Assembly (NCBI GenBank): GCA_963713545.1
Contig: CAVQME010000013.1
Coordinates: 1 to 64,000, forward strand
Length of the DNA stretch: 64,000 bases
Direction of reading: 5' to 3'
DNA from: CAVPLM01 sp963713545
Lineage (GTDB): Bacteria; Actinomycetota; Thermoleophilia; RBG-16-64-13
A program made the position numbers and the translations under genes. The notes beneath the pieces are model-generated. The model was not told where the DNA came from and ran no database searches. It was given only the letters and a program-made list of their open reading frames with translations. Shown in pieces: positions 26,889-35,110 of the stretch; position 1 is the stretch's first letter; each line of letters opens with the position of its first letter.

Positions 26889-28294
26889 AAGCTGTCGATG
26901 AAGGAGAAGAAAAGCTGGTCGGGATGCGAATAGCGATGCTCTCGCCGGTCGCCTGGAGGACCCCCCCTCGCGACTACGGGCCCTGGGAACAGGTGGTCTC
27001 GTTGCTCACCGAGGGTCTGGTAAAGCGAGGAGTCGACGTGACCCTGTTCGCGACGGCGGACTCGTTGACCACAGCGACGCTGCACGCCGTGGTCGCTCGG
27101 GGCTACGAGGAAGACGGCGGACCGGAACCCAAGGTATTGGAATGCCTCCACATCGCGGAGGTATTCGAGCACGCCGACGAGTTCGACCTCATCCACAATC
27201 ACTTCGACTTCCTCCCGCTGGCCTGGTCCAGGCTCACGACGACGCCGGTGGTGACGACGATCCACGGCTTCTCCTCGGACCGCATACTTCCCGTGTATCG
27301 CAAGTACGACAAGGACGCTTACTACGTCTCCATCAGCAACGCCGATCGCTCGCCCGATCTGACCTACATCGCGAACGCGTACCACGGCATCGATCTGAAC
27401 GCCTTCACCTACCGAGACGAGCCGGGCGACTACCTGCTGTTCTTCGGCCGCATCCACGAGGACAAGGGAGCCTCCGAGGCGATCGAGATCGCGCGCCGCG
27501 CAGGCCGGCGGCTGGTCATGGCGGGGATAATCCAGGATCGGGAGTACTACCGAGAGAAGGTCGAGCCTTTCCTGGACGATACGAGCGTCACGTATGTGGG
27601 CAGCGTCGGGCCGTCGAAACGCAACGAGCTTCTGGGCGGCGCCTACGCGCTCCTCCATCCCATCAGTTTCGCGGAACCGTTCGGCCTTTCCGTGGTGGAA
27701 GCAATGGCGTGTGGCACCCCTGTGATCGCTTTTGCCAAAGGGAGCATGTCCGAGGTCGTTGCCGACGGCGAGACCGGCTTCCTGGTGAAGACGGTCGATG
27801 AGGCCGTTGACGCGGTGGCCCGAGTGCCCGAGCTCGAACGGGCAGCGTGTCGAAGACGCGTGGAGGAGCACTTCTCGGTCGACCGGATGGTGGATAGGTA
27901 TCTGGACATATATCGGGAGATACTGGGGTGCTCGCGGAGGGAGAGCCAACGGCCCTGGGGCTTCTACGAGGTTCTGGAGGACTCCCCCAGGTACAAAGTG
28001 AAGCGCATCCAGGTGCATCCGGGGAAGCGGCTCAGCCTGCAAAGACATAGGCAGCGCTCGGAGCATTGGACCGTGGTCGAAGGTGAGGGGCTCGTCACCC
28101 GGAACGAGGAGTATCGATCGGTAGGGCCCGGGAGCTCGCTCGATATCGACCGCGACATGATCCATAGGATCGAGAATCGGGGTACTAAGCCCCTGGTGTT
28201 CATCGAGGTGCAGCGGGGAGACTACCTCGGGGAGGATGATATAGAGCGCCTCGAGGACGACTTCGGTCGCACGAAGAACTCGAGTGCCGCATGA
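26885..28294 (+). CDS. GT4 glycosyltransferase fused to ManC-type cupin domain
   Basis: 469 aa from the ATG at 26885, which overlaps the upstream TGA. Residues 15-345: GT4 fold (MLSPVAWRTPPRDYGPWEQ, THDFL-like HNHFDFLPLAW, YHGIDLNAFTYRDEPGDYLLFFGRI split by the usual linker, HPISFAEPFGLSVVEAMACGTPVIAF with the E-x7-E donor-binding motif). Residues 350-460: a cupin like the C-terminal mannose-6-phosphate isomerase half of ManC (RPWGFYEVLEDS, VHPGKRLSLQRHRQRSEHW, GEGLVTRNEE, IHRIENRG, EVQRGDYLGEDDIERLEDDFGR). The His/Gln/Glu metal ligands appear intact. The fusion suggests that the transferase is coupled to supply of mannose or GDP-mannose. The combination is unusual. Confidence 0.85.
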   Translation: MKAVDEGEEKLVGMRIAMLSPVAWRTPPRDYGPWEQVVSLLTEGLVKRGVDVTLFATADSLTTATLHAVVARGYEEDGGPEPKVLECLHIAEVFEHADEFDLIHNHFDFLPLAWSRLTTTPVVTTIHGFSSDRILPVYRKYDKDAYYVSISNADRSPDLTYIANAYHGIDLNAFTYRDEPGDYLLFFGRIHEDKGASEAIEIARRAGRRLVMAGIIQDREYYREKVEPFLDDTSVTYVGSVGPSKRNELLGGAYALLHPISFAEPFGLSVVEAMACGTPVIAFAKGSMSEVVADGETGFLVKTVDEAVDAVARVPELERAACRRRVEEHFSVDRMVDRYLDIYREILGCSRRESQRPWGFYEVLEDSPRYKVKRIQVHPGKRLSLQRHRQRSEHWTVVEGEGLVTRNEEYRSVGPGSSLDIDRDMIHRIENRGTKPLVFIEVQRGDYLGEDDIERLEDDFGRTKNSSAA

Positions 28295-29214
28295 TCCTGC
28301 GCCACGAAAAGAACCCGATCCTCGCCAAGAGCGACATCCCCTACCCAGTAGCCACTGTGCACAACCCCGGGGCGGTCAAGTATCAAGGTCGCTACCTCCT
28401 GCTTTTTCGCTCGCACCTGCGGAACGGCCGCTCCATCATCGGGCTCGCCGAGGGCGACGACGGTTTCGTCTTCAAAGCGAGGCCAGAGCCGTTTCTTCGG
28501 CCCGCGAAGGAAGGGGTATTCGCGGAGTATGAGGAGTGGGGGGTCGAGGACATGCGAGTGTGTCCGTTCGACGGGGAATTCTTACTCACCTACTCCGCCT
28601 ATTCCCGGCACGGGGTGCGGGTCGCGCTCGCTCGGACCACCGACTTTCGCGAGGTCGAGCGCGTCGCTCTCATCACCCAGGCGGACTCCCGTAACGTGGT
28701 GCTCTTCCCTCAGCTATTCGAGGGCCGGTACGCCAGGTTGGACCGTCCCCACTCCGAGATCGACCCCTGGAGCATATGGATAAGCTACTCGCCAGACCTT
28801 GTTCACTGGGGCGATTCCCGCGTGGTGATGAAGCCGGTCGGCTATCACTGGGACCACATGAAGATAGGACCGGGAGCCACTCCGATCAAGACCGCCCGGG
28901 GTTGGCTCCACATCTACCACGGAGTCTTTCCGACCATGGATGGCTCCGTCTACCGGCTGGGAGTGGCTCTGCACGATCTGGAAGACCCGTCCAGGGTGCT
29001 GGGGGTCGCCGACGAGTGGATCCTTGAGCCAGAGGACCCCTGGGAGCGAGTGGGCTACGTGCACAACGTGGTGTTCTGCTGTGGGGCCATCCCCGAGGAC
29101 GATGGGACGCTCAAGATCTACTGGGGCGGGGCCGACACGGTCGTGTGTGCCGGGACCGTCCGTACCGAAGAGCTTGTCGATCTCTGTCTTGGTGACTCGC
29201 GGCCGCCCACGTGA
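28291..29214 (+). CDS. GH130 family beta-mannoside phosphorylase-like protein (2)
   Basis: 307 aa. ATG at 28291 in an ATGA overlap. Paralogue of the product at 25935-26888: NPILAKSDIPYPVATVHNPGAVK, EEWGVEDMRVCPFDGE (general-acid Asp in EDMR instead of EDPR), NVVLFPQLFEGRYARLDRP, WDHMKIGPGATPI, IYHGVFPTMDGSVYRLG. The two copies differ around the presumed active site, so they probably act on different linkages or chain lengths. Last gene of the coupled operon; no clear terminator follows. Confidence 0.88.
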   Translation: MILRHEKNPILAKSDIPYPVATVHNPGAVKYQGRYLLLFRSHLRNGRSIIGLAEGDDGFVFKARPEPFLRPAKEGVFAEYEEWGVEDMRVCPFDGEFLLTYSAYSRHGVRVALARTTDFREVERVALITQADSRNVVLFPQLFEGRYARLDRPHSEIDPWSIWISYSPDLVHWGDSRVVMKPVGYHWDHMKIGPGATPIKTARGWLHIYHGVFPTMDGSVYRLGVALHDLEDPSRVLGVADEWILEPEDPWERVGYVHNVVFCCGAIPEDDGTLKIYWGGADTVVCAGTVRTEELVDLCLGDSRPPT

Positions 29215-29369
29215 CCTCAGCAGCGTAGGCTTTGCCCTGCGGTTTCGTACCGCACGATGCTGCGGAGGCAAGACCTAGACCCTTGACTGGGTCCAGCGCC
29301 AGACTTGTTGCTCTCCGTGACGGCGGCGTATCGTGTTCATGAACCGCCCCGCCATTGACGGAGAAAACC

Positions 29370-29549
29370 ATGCTCAAGTTCATAGTGACCGTGAAGAGAG
29401 CCGACGGCAGTTCCGACGAAGAAGCCATAGAAGCCGGCGAGTGGGAAGTGCAAGGCGGAGCGCTGCTCCTGTTTACACGCGTAGGTCCTAAGCACCTGGT
29501 CAAAGCCTACGGACCGACCGGCTGGGTCTCTTTCGTGATAGCACAGTAG
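29370..29549 (+). CDS. 59-aa small protein of unknown function
   Basis: ATG at 29370 with ACGGAG 8 nt upstream. It reads as a small beta-rich soluble protein (LKFIVTVKRADGSSDEEAIEAG, GGALLLFTRVGPKHL, GWVSFVIAQ). No family recognised. It follows the GH130 operon after 155 bp and may have its own promoter. Confidence 0.5.
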   Translation: MLKFIVTVKRADGSSDEEAIEAGEWEVQGGALLLFTRVGPKHLVKAYGPTGWVSFVIAQ

Positions 29550-29646
29550 ACGCTCGACAAGCCACAGAAGAACGCCCGCGCGAAGCCGCAGGCGGTCGAG
29601 GCGGACACTCGGTTTGGAGTCCGGCGCCCGCTGCCTCCCTCCGCCG

Positions 29647-30279
29647 TCAACCGGCCGAGGACAGTGAGAACCCCAGTGCCCGCTCGAGAGTGCTACGGGC
29701 AGCGGCGCCTTCTTGCCAGGCTGCCGCGATGGTGGCCATGGTCGCGAAGGAGCGCATGGCTTTCCCCTCTTCCAGGGCCGCTGCAAGCTCGTGCACGCCC
29801 CCGGCCAGGTCTTCCAGGGAGGCGAGATAAGCGGCGTGGGCCGAGGACAACCCCGGCGGCGGCTGGATGCCTCGGAGGTCGCGCACCATATTGCTCAGCG
29901 ACCGGTCCAGGTCCTTCGCGGCCTGGATCTCCTCTTTCGACGCACGGAGGGGGTTCTCCATCGAGCTGATGACGGCATAGCCGGTTCTTAGGTCGGCCGC
30001 GTATCTGTTTTTCCATGCCCGCATCTCGACCCTGTAGCTCTCGAGAGGACTCAGAGTCGTCGAGGTAGTCGAGGTGGTGGAAGTCGTCGTGCGCGCAGTA
30101 GAAGTGGTAGTGCGCACGGTCGTCGTGGTTCTGGCCGTCGTGGTGGTCGCCGTCCCGGCCGTTGCCTGCGGCGCGGCAATGCGGGGCGGACGAAGCAGAT
30201 GAAGAACGTCCACACAACCGGTCGCAACGAAAACAGTGAGGACCAGGACGATCCCCACCGACACGTACCTCAGCCTCAT
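29647..30279 (-). CDS. predicted secreted lipoprotein with Thr-rich linker
   Basis: 210 aa. The ATG at 30279 has AAAGGTGGAG upstream. Signal peptide MRLRYVSVGIVLVLTVFVATGC, with Cys at about 22 as a weak lipobox, then a 35-residue Thr/Ala/Arg/Ser linker built from ACG/ACC-type repeats, then a helical domain of about 125 residues (YRVEMRAWKNRYAADL, LDRSLSNMVRDLRGIQPPPG, AHAAYLASLEDLAGGVHELAAALEEG). It resembles small actinobacterial lipoproteins of unknown function. Divergent from kamA. Confidence 0.65.
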   Translation of the reverse strand: MRLRYVSVGIVLVLTVFVATGCVDVLHLLRPPRIAAPQATAGTATTTTARTTTTVRTTTSTARTTTSTTSTTSTTLSPLESYRVEMRAWKNRYAADLRTGYAVISSMENPLRASKEEIQAAKDLDRSLSNMVRDLRGIQPPPGLSSAHAAYLASLEDLAGGVHELAAALEEGKAMRSFATMATIAAAWQEGAAARSTLERALGFSLSSAG

Positions 30280-30457
30280 CACTCCACCTTTGTGAGTACT
30301 CGCGGCGCAACTCCCTCTCGAGTTACTGTGGACGGCTGGACGTGGCTCGGAGGTTCCCCTCGCGGCCCCAGTGGCCGCCGGTCTTCTGTGAAGGGCCGAA
30401 GAAACAGAGCTGTACGATATCCTATCCGCGGGGGCCGGTGAATAGAGGAGATGTATC

Positions 30458-32119
30458 ATGAATCGAGGAGGATCGGACATGTCGAGCAATCCAGGGTTCG
30501 GTGTCGCTGATCCGGCAGGAAGAACGATCGCCTCGACGATCACGCCGGATGACATCGAGGCCATGATGACCCACTACGAGTACTCGCCCGAGACACGGCA
30601 GATCGTCCTGACCGAGAACCTGCTGCCGGTCGGGCTGCTCGCCCGCCTTCACGCGACATATCCGCAGCACTCGGGGCTTCTCCAGCAGGGGAAGGTGTTG
30701 TTCTCCGGGCGTGATCACTATTCCGGGCTCTCGGGGTTCCGGCAGGTCGTGGGGATCCTGGCGGAGCACGGGGTCCACCTCAGCGACCTGACCGAGCGGG
30801 AGCTCTTCGTGGAGGTCTACCGGTTCAAGGCGTCACGTCACGCGCTCAACAGCATCGACTGGCAGGACTACGAGCGCGATTCGATGTTCCAGCTCATGTT
30901 TCCCCAGCCGGGGGTGATGCGACCGGACCTGCTCGAGCGCTACACTGCCGAGAAGTCGGCGGAGGAGCGGTCGCGCATAGCGAGCGACTACGTCCACGAG
31001 ACGAACCCCCACGACGGCCACCAGCTGCTCAACAAGCCCTGGATCGAGCGGGACGACGGCGGGATCGAGCTCGTCGAGGGCAGCCAGCACAAGTACCCGC
31101 CGTGCCAGCTGGTCTTCGACAAGACGACGCAAGAGTGCTTCGCGTTCTGCTCCTACTGCTTCCGCCATGCGCAGGTCCGCGGTGACGAGGACATGTTCGT
31201 CCAGGAAGACATCGACCAGGTCCACGCCTACCTGCGCGAGCATCCCGAGGTGACCGACCTGCTGATCACCGGCGGCGACGCCGGGTTCATGCCGGTCGGG
31301 CGCCTGCGTCAATACGTCCTCCCGATCCTCGAAGACCGCCGACTGCTGCACGTCCGTACCATTCGCCTGGGCTCGCGCATGCTCACATACGAGCCGGAGA
31401 GGATCCTTGCGCGGAGCTACGACGAGATGCTCGCCCTGTTCGACCTGATGAACGACAATGGTCTGCAGATGACCTGGGTGGCCCACTTCTCCACTCCTCG
31501 CGAACTGCTCAATCCCAGCACGATCGCCGCCGTGCGTCGGCTGCAGCGCCATGGCGTGGTCGTCCGCAGCCAGAGCCCCATCATGAACCACATCAGCCTG
31601 TTCACGGACGATCAGGGCAAGGTGGACGTCGAGCGCTCGGCCCAGAATTGGATCGACCTGGCCAACATCCTTGGGACCCTGCAGATCCGCTTCCACTCGA
31701 TGTACTGCGCGCGTGTCACCGGGGAGCATCACTACTTCACCGTGCCGATCGCCGACATCGACAAGGTCTTCAGCCTGGTCTTTCGCTCGGTGTCTTCGCT
31801 GAGCCGGCCATCGCGGTACATAACCATGACCACGTCGGCCGGCAAGATCTCCATCCTGGGAGTGGCCGAGGTCGCGGGGCGGAAGGCGTTCGTGCTGAAG
31901 TTCAACGAGGCCCGAAACATGGAGTGGATGGACCGAGTCTTCCTCGCTCAGTACGACGAGACGACCAATCGCGTCGATCTCCTCACGCCGTTCGACACGC
32001 CGGAGTTCTTCTTCGAGAAGGAACTGCGCGAGATCGAGCAGCAGTTGATGGAGGTGCACCAGCGAGCGGGGGCTGCTCACAAAGAGGGGACCCCGCAAGG
32101 AGCGGGAGCCGACGCGTGA
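30458..32119 (+). CDS. KamA-family radical SAM aminomutase
   Basis: 553 aa, longer than lysine 2,3-aminomutase (about 415-470), the extra part being mainly N-terminal. The radical SAM cluster motif is C227-x3-C231-x2-C234 (ECFAFCSYCF). LLITGGDAGFMPVGRL and VRTIRLGSRMLTYEPERIL follow, as in KamA proteins. KamA enzymes use SAM, 4Fe-4S and PLP to move an alpha-amino group to the beta carbon (lysine, glutamate or other substrate). Either ATG 30458 (GAGGAG 8 nt upstream) or ATG 30479 (GAGGAGG 7 nt upstream) could be the start. It overlaps the CoA-transferase gene by 4 bp, which ties it to a degradative operon. Substrate not certain. Confidence 0.85.
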   Translation: MNRGGSDMSSNPGFGVADPAGRTIASTITPDDIEAMMTHYEYSPETRQIVLTENLLPVGLLARLHATYPQHSGLLQQGKVLFSGRDHYSGLSGFRQVVGILAEHGVHLSDLTERELFVEVYRFKASRHALNSIDWQDYERDSMFQLMFPQPGVMRPDLLERYTAEKSAEERSRIASDYVHETNPHDGHQLLNKPWIERDDGGIELVEGSQHKYPPCQLVFDKTTQECFAFCSYCFRHAQVRGDEDMFVQEDIDQVHAYLREHPEVTDLLITGGDAGFMPVGRLRQYVLPILEDRRLLHVRTIRLGSRMLTYEPERILARSYDEMLALFDLMNDNGLQMTWVAHFSTPRELLNPSTIAAVRRLQRHGVVVRSQSPIMNHISLFTDDQGKVDVERSAQNWIDLANILGTLQIRFHSMYCARVTGEHHYFTVPIADIDKVFSLVFRSVSSLSRPSRYITMTTSAGKISILGVAEVAGRKAFVLKFNEARNMEWMDRVFLAQYDETTNRVDLLTPFDTPEFFFEKELREIEQQLMEVHQRAGAAHKEGTPQGAGADA

Positions 32120-32826
32120 TCGACAAGCGCTGGGACTCCGCGGCCGCTGCGGTGGCCGACATCTCTGATGGCGCAACCATCATGATCGGGGGGTTCGGTG
32201 AGGCCGGCAGCCCGATCGAGCTGATCCACGCCCTCATCGACGCCGGCCCGCGGAAACTCACCGTCATCAGCAACAACACCGGCAGCGGCCGGGTCGGCCT
32301 GGCGGCGCTGATCGCCAACGGTCAGGTGAGCAAGATGATCTGCTCGTATCCGCGCAGCGCAAACTCCATGGTCTTCCCGGAGCTCTACCGCCGGGGGGAG
32401 GTAGAGTTGGAGCTGGTGCCGCAGGGCACGCTGGTCGAGCGCATCCGGTGCGGAGGCGCAGGGATCCCGGCGTTCTACACGCCCACCGCCGTCGGTACCG
32501 TCCTCGCAGAGGGAAAGGAATCGCGCTCGTTCGGTGGCTCGGAGTACCTCTTGGAGTATGGCCTGAGGGCGGACTTCTCTCTGGTGAGGGCCGATCGAGC
32601 CGACCGGTACGGCAACCTCGTCTACCGGCGAACGGCGCGCAACTTCGGGCCGATCATGTGTACCGCCGCTCTGACCACCATCGTGCAGGTCCGTGAGATG
32701 GTGGAGCTGGGCGGGATCGATCCCGAGCATGTCGTCACGCCGGGCATCTTCGTCGATCGCGTGGTGGCCATCCCTCACCCGCAGCAGGAATCGGTGCTGG
32801 TCAAGGAAGGACGGTGCTATCCGTGA
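32116..32826 (+). CDS. 3-oxoacid CoA-transferase subunit A
   Basis: 236 aa. The GTG at 32116 overlaps the kamA stop (GTGA). Typical AtoD/ScoA subunit: DGATIMIGGFGEAGSPIELI glycine-rich loop near residue 25, LTVISNNTGSG, GEVELELVPQGTLVERIRCGGAGIPAFYTPT, DRADRYGNLVY. Partner of subunit B directly downstream. Likely moves CoA onto the keto acid made by the aminotransferase (inference from gene order). Confidence 0.92.
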   Translation: MIDKRWDSAAAAVADISDGATIMIGGFGEAGSPIELIHALIDAGPRKLTVISNNTGSGRVGLAALIANGQVSKMICSYPRSANSMVFPELYRRGEVELELVPQGTLVERIRCGGAGIPAFYTPTAVGTVLAEGKESRSFGGSEYLLEYGLRADFSLVRADRADRYGNLVYRRTARNFGPIMCTAALTTIVQVREMVELGGIDPEHVVTPGIFVDRVVAIPHPQQESVLVKEGRCYP

Positions 32827-33476
32827 AGGGTTGGACCCGCGAGCAGATGGCCCAACTGGTCGCCGCCGACATCCCGGACGGCGCGTACGTGAATCTCGGC
32901 ATCGGCATGCCTGAGCTGGTGGCCCAATTCGTCCCGGACGACAGGGAGTTCATCTTCCAGACCGAGAACGGTCTGCTGGGCATGGGGCCTACCCCAGCTC
33001 CAGGCTGCGAGGACCCCGAGTTGATCAATGCCGGCAAGAAGCCGGTGACCGCCATTCCCGGTGCCGCCTACTTCCATCACGCCGATAGCTTCACAATGAT
33101 CCGCGGCGGCCACATCGACGTCTGCGTGCTGGGAGCGATGCAGGTATCCGCCCGGGGCGACCTGGCCAACTGGTCCACCGGGGAGGCCGGAGCCGTCCCC
33201 GCGGTCGGTGGAGCCATGGACCTCGTCGGCGGGGTGAGACGCATCCTGGTCATGACCGAGCACACCACCAAGAGCGGCGAGCCCAAGATCGTGGCCGAGT
33301 GTACCTATCCCCTCACGGGTAGGGCCGTGGTGGACTGCATCTTCACCAACCTCGCAGTCCTCGATGTGACGAACGACGGTCTGGCGGTGCGCGAGCTGGC
33401 GCCCGGCGTGACCTTCGATGAGGTCCAGGCCCAGACGGGCGTGCCCTTGCTAAGATCGATACGGGAGGAAGCGTGA
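32823..33476 (+). CDS. 3-oxoacid CoA-transferase subunit B
   Basis: 217 aa from the GTG at 32823 (GTGA overlap with subunit A), giving the family start KGWTREQMA; a GTG at 32814 with a closer RBS is possible. Carries the catalytic glutamate of subunit B in TENGLLGMGP (about residue 52), the usual LGIGMPELVAQFVP, and GGAMDLVGGVRRILVMTEH. Forms the heterodimeric or heterotetrameric CoA-transferase with subunit A. Confidence 0.92.
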   Translation: MKGWTREQMAQLVAADIPDGAYVNLGIGMPELVAQFVPDDREFIFQTENGLLGMGPTPAPGCEDPELINAGKKPVTAIPGAAYFHHADSFTMIRGGHIDVCVLGAMQVSARGDLANWSTGEAGAVPAVGGAMDLVGGVRRILVMTEHTTKSGEPKIVAECTYPLTGRAVVDCIFTNLAVLDVTNDGLAVRELAPGVTFDEVQAQTGVPLLRSIREEA

Positions 33477-34879
33477 TGAGGCCCGAGAGCCCGATGACCC
33501 CAGGCGGCGACGCGATGACCCCCGGCAGCCCGGCGACCCCAGGCGGCGACGCGATGACCCCCGACAGCCCCATGACCCGAGGCCAAGAGCTCTACGAGCG
33601 AGCGTTGCGGGTCCTTCCCGGCGGTGTGAGCCGCAACACCGTCCTCTACCGGCCTCACCCCTTTTACGCGGTCCGGGGGGAAGGATGCTACGTCACCGAC
33701 ATCGAGGGAGTGCACCGGATCGACTTCGCCAACAACATGTGCTCGCTCATCCACGGGCATGCCCATCCGGCGATCGTCGCGGCCATCACCGAACAGCTGC
33801 AGCGCGGCACTGCGTTCACGTTCGCCACCGAAGCGGAGGTGCTCTACGCCGAGCACATGTGCAGCCGCTCGCCGAGCTTCGAGAAGATCCGCTTCGTCAA
33901 CTCGGGCACCGAGGCGGTGATGAGCTGTCTCAAGGCCGCGCGGGCATTCACCGGCCGGGCCAAGATCGCCAAGCTGGAGGGGGCGTACCACGGAATGTAC
34001 GACTACGCCGAGGTGAGCCAGACGTCAAACCCGGCGAACTGGGGCGACGCCGACCACCCGCGCAGCAACCCCGTGACTCGCGGGACCCCGCAGGCGGTGC
34101 TCGACGATGTAGTCGTGATCCCGTTCAACGACCCGGAGGCCGCGATCCGCATCCTGGGTGAGCACACCGGCGAGCTAGCCTGCGTGCTGATCGATCCGAT
34201 GCCGCATCGCGTCGGCTTCATGTCCGCGACCAGGGAGTTCATCCACGCGCTGCACCGCTGGACGCAGGACGACGGCTCGCTGCTGGTGTTCGACGAGGTC
34301 ATCACCTTCCGCAGCGAATACGAAGGGGCACAGGCATGGTTCGAGTGCTCACCCGACCTTACCGCCCTGGGGAAGATGATCGGCGGCGGGCTGCCGGTCG
34401 GCGCCATCGCAGGCAGGGCCGACGTGATGGACGTGCTCAACCCGCTTGCCGAGAAGGTCCTGTTCCCCCACTCGGGCACCTTCTCCGCGAACCCGCTGGT
34501 CATGGCCGCCGGGCTGACCGCGATGCAGCTATTCGACCGCGAGGCGGTGACGAGGTTGAGCGCGCTTGGCGACCGCGTTCGCCGGCAGATCGTCGAAGCG
34601 ATCGCGGCCTCCGGGTTCCCCGCCAGTGTGACCGGGGCCGGCTCCCTCTTCCGCATCCACATGACCCCCGAGGCGCCGACGACCTACCGGGAGGCGTACG
34701 TCGATCCGGAGCGGGCACGGTTGACGAAGGCCCTGCTCGACCACGCGTTCGAGCACGGGGTGATGCTCATCAACACCGGGTCAGGCGCGCTCTCGACGGT
34801 TATGACCGACCGCGAGATCGACACGCTGTCCGAGATCCTTCTCGACGGCTTCCGCGAACTCAAGCGTAGGGTGGCCTAA
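33476..34879 (+). CDS. class III (HemL-like) aminotransferase
   Basis: 467 aa. The ATG at 33476 shares one base with the previous stop; GGGAGGA lies 7 nt upstream. Residues about 7-37 are encoded by a 39-bp tandem repeat (MTPGGDA-type units), an unusual low-complexity leader absent from normal members. The rest is a PLP fold-type I enzyme resembling glutamate-1-semialdehyde aminomutases and beta-amino-acid aminotransferases: RALRVLPGGVSR, IDFANNMCSLIHGHAHP, FVNSGTEAVMSCLKAAR, YHGMYD, LVFDEVITFR (PLP Asp), and ALGKMIGGGLPVGAIAG (Schiff-base Lys). Fits deamination of a beta-amino acid produced by KamA. The stop codon lies exactly at a MITE insertion. Confidence 0.9.
   Translation: MRPESPMTPGGDAMTPGSPATPGGDAMTPDSPMTRGQELYERALRVLPGGVSRNTVLYRPHPFYAVRGEGCYVTDIEGVHRIDFANNMCSLIHGHAHPAIVAAITEQLQRGTAFTFATEAEVLYAEHMCSRSPSFEKIRFVNSGTEAVMSCLKAARAFTGRAKIAKLEGAYHGMYDYAEVSQTSNPANWGDADHPRSNPVTRGTPQAVLDDVVVIPFNDPEAAIRILGEHTGELACVLIDPMPHRVGFMSATREFIHALHRWTQDDGSLLVFDEVITFRSEYEGAQAWFECSPDLTALGKMIGGGLPVGAIAGRADVMDVLNPLAEKVLFPHSGTFSANPLVMAAGLTAMQLFDREAVTRLSALGDRVRRQIVEAIAASGFPASVTGAGSLFRIHMTPEAPTTYREAYVDPERARLTKALLDHAFEHGVMLINTGSGALSTVMTDREIDTLSEILLDGFRELKRRVA
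33494..33571 (+). repeat. 39-bp tandem repeat, 2 copies, in frame
   Basis: Units 33494-33532 and 33533-33571 differ at only four bases and begin a third unit; each encodes 13 residues of the (M/A)TPGGDAMTP type. Being a multiple of three, copy number can change without breaking the aminotransferase gene. Confidence 0.85.
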
Positions 34880-34880
34880 C

Positions 34881-35041
34881 AACTCGTTTCAGAATGAAGC
34901 CGCGGCTGCGTAGTGCGCCCTGGGCGGCACGATAGTGCGTCCTCGGTCCCGCACATAGCGCTGCTATTCGCGCTCCCTGCGTCCTTCTCTGGCGCGTGCC
35001 CAGCGTGTCCCTGGCGGCGGAGCTTCATTCTGAAACGGGTT
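34881..35041. mobile_element. MITE-like inverted-repeat element, copy 3, with target duplication
   Basis: 161 bp with ends AACTCGTTTCAGAATGAAGC and its complement (one mismatch, GAAACGGGTT), flanked by the 5-bp direct repeat CTAAC at 34876-34880 and 35042-35046. The left CTAAC contains the TAA stop of the aminotransferase, so insertion preserved the protein. The core differs from copies 1-2 in a block near 34985-35010. Confidence 0.85.
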
Positions 35042-35110
35042 CTAACCCGCATCCGGATCGGCTTCGCGCTTCCGGCCTAAGCTCCGTGCCGGCTGTGCAG
35101 GGCTCCCGTT

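Noticed and set aside
30061..30170. Repeated Thr codons (ACG/ACC) as a CRISPR or satellite
   Set aside because: Codon-level repeats in lipoprotein linkers, also seen near 410-490, 42530-42610 and 53640-53720; no spacer structure.
30833..32176. 447-aa minus-strand open frame
   Set aside because: Antisense to kamA, which has the intact radical SAM motif.
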